From: Acidobacteriota bacterium
Lineage (GTDB): Bacteria > Acidobacteriota > Terriglobia > UBA7540
NCBI GenBank assembly: GCA_021817045.1
Contig: JAKAWG010000011.1
Coordinates: 26,439-90,438, forward strand
Direction: 5' to 3'
Length of the DNA: 64,000 nt
Each line of letters opens with the position of its first letter. Position 1 is the first letter of the stretch. Shown here piece by piece: positions 63,879 to 64,000 of this stretch. The notes beneath the pieces are model-generated. The model ran no database searches, was not told the origin of the DNA, and saw only the letters and a program-made list of their open reading frames with translations. The position numbers and the translations under genes were made by a program.

Positions 63879-64000
63879 AGAGCTTATCCGTAAATAACTA
63901 TTGAATTTGCGGCGGTTTTAGGAGAAGATGATGGCCCAAGATGCCGCAGATAAAATCTTGGGAAGTTTCTGACGCTCTTTGGATGAAGGTTGAGCCGTTG
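63879..64000 (+). mobile_element. Left end of an IS5-type insertion sequence
   Basis: Cytochrome homology stops at about 63878. What follows, AGAGCTTATCCGTAAATAAC, has the appearance of an IS terminal repeat (GAGCTTATCC), and a transposase begins 60 bases later. The right end and any target duplication are beyond the window. Confidence 0.7.
63941..64000 (+). CDS. IS5-family transposase, N-terminal 20 codons only
   Basis: From ATG 63941 the frame runs to the window edge as MPQIKSWEVSDALWMKVEPL, the usual beginning of the DUF4096-type N-terminal domain of IS5-family transposases (MP.IKSWEVSD.LW..VEPL). GGAGAAGATG precedes. The rest is outside the window, so intactness cannot be judged. Confidence 0.8.
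   Translation, partial: MPQIKSWEVSDALWMKVEPL

Overview
The window looks like chromosomal DNA from a soil or sediment Acidobacteriota, probably from a metagenome assembly. This is inferred from gene style, not proven: base composition is fairly GC-rich, there is a MacB-type permease of the acidobacterial kind, a TonB receptor with an N-terminal carboxypeptidase-regulatory-like domain, many Tat-exported sugar enzymes, a multihaem cytochrome/TPR remnant, and several families of short palindromic intergenic repeats. No rRNA, CRISPR array or prophage is visible. The only classical IS is cut by the right edge.

Layout. 1-4.3 kb: end of an ABC permease, a membrane-anchored unknown, pepA, smpB. 4.5-11.9 kb: an L-rhamnose region with mutarotase (rhaM), isomerase (rhaI), rhamnulokinase (rhaB), rhamnonate dehydratase (rhmD) and an SDR. 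It mixes the phosphorylative and oxidative routes. A wrecked bifunctional rhamnulose-1-P aldolase/lactaldehyde dehydrogenase, a broken HicBA module and a 394-bp inverted-repeat element carrying a dead GIY-YIG gene lie inside it. 12-16.5 kb: an AGE-family epimerase, unknown proteins, a truncated DUF3800 gene and long empty stretches. 16.6-21.3 kb: a SecA with a large insertion, and an MFS carrier. 21.8-28.4 kb: a same-strand block of an unknown protein, Tat-type DUF362, ApbE flavin transferase and a Tat-type TIM-barrel glycosidase. 28.4-34.9 kb: a cobalamin-riboswitch operon, cobB-cobO-btuB-cobQ. 35-44 kb: dinB, a DUF1634/TauE pair, a family 4 uracil-DNA glycosylase, coaBC, tdh, selA, lysS. 45-50.2 kb: a zinc-ribbon protein, an AmmeMemoRadiSam radical SAM enzyme, an OB-fold protein, a TPR lipoprotein, tRNA-Lys and a NiCoT Ni/Co permease. 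50.4-55.6 kb: a LPG-synthase-TM-like membrane protein and a radical SAM enzyme diverging from a PHP-domain protein and a glycosyltransferase with an HTH-like tail. 55.6-57 kb: a lone FtsX permease and tRNA-Arg. 57-63 kb: an exported sugar-oxidation block (FG-GAP protein, sugar epimerase, gluconate-2-dehydrogenase subunit 3, GMC oxidoreductase, GH39-like glycosidase). 63.1-64 kb: a cytochrome c/TPR pseudogene interrupted by an IS5-type element.

How they work together. The main theme is plant- or microbe-derived sugar use. Rhamnose can be taken through rhaM/rhaI/rhaB, but the aldolase that should finish that route is dead here, whereas rhmD and the SDR belong to the non-phosphorylated route. 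The 57-63 kb block has the layout of oxidative glycoside-degrading systems. The second theme is cobalt/B12: riboswitch-controlled corrinoid uptake and finishing, plus a Ni/Co permease. The best candidates for undescribed biology are the 50.4-55.6 kb cluster, the 21.8-28.4 kb Tat/ApbE block, the SecA insertion and the GIY-YIG repeat element.
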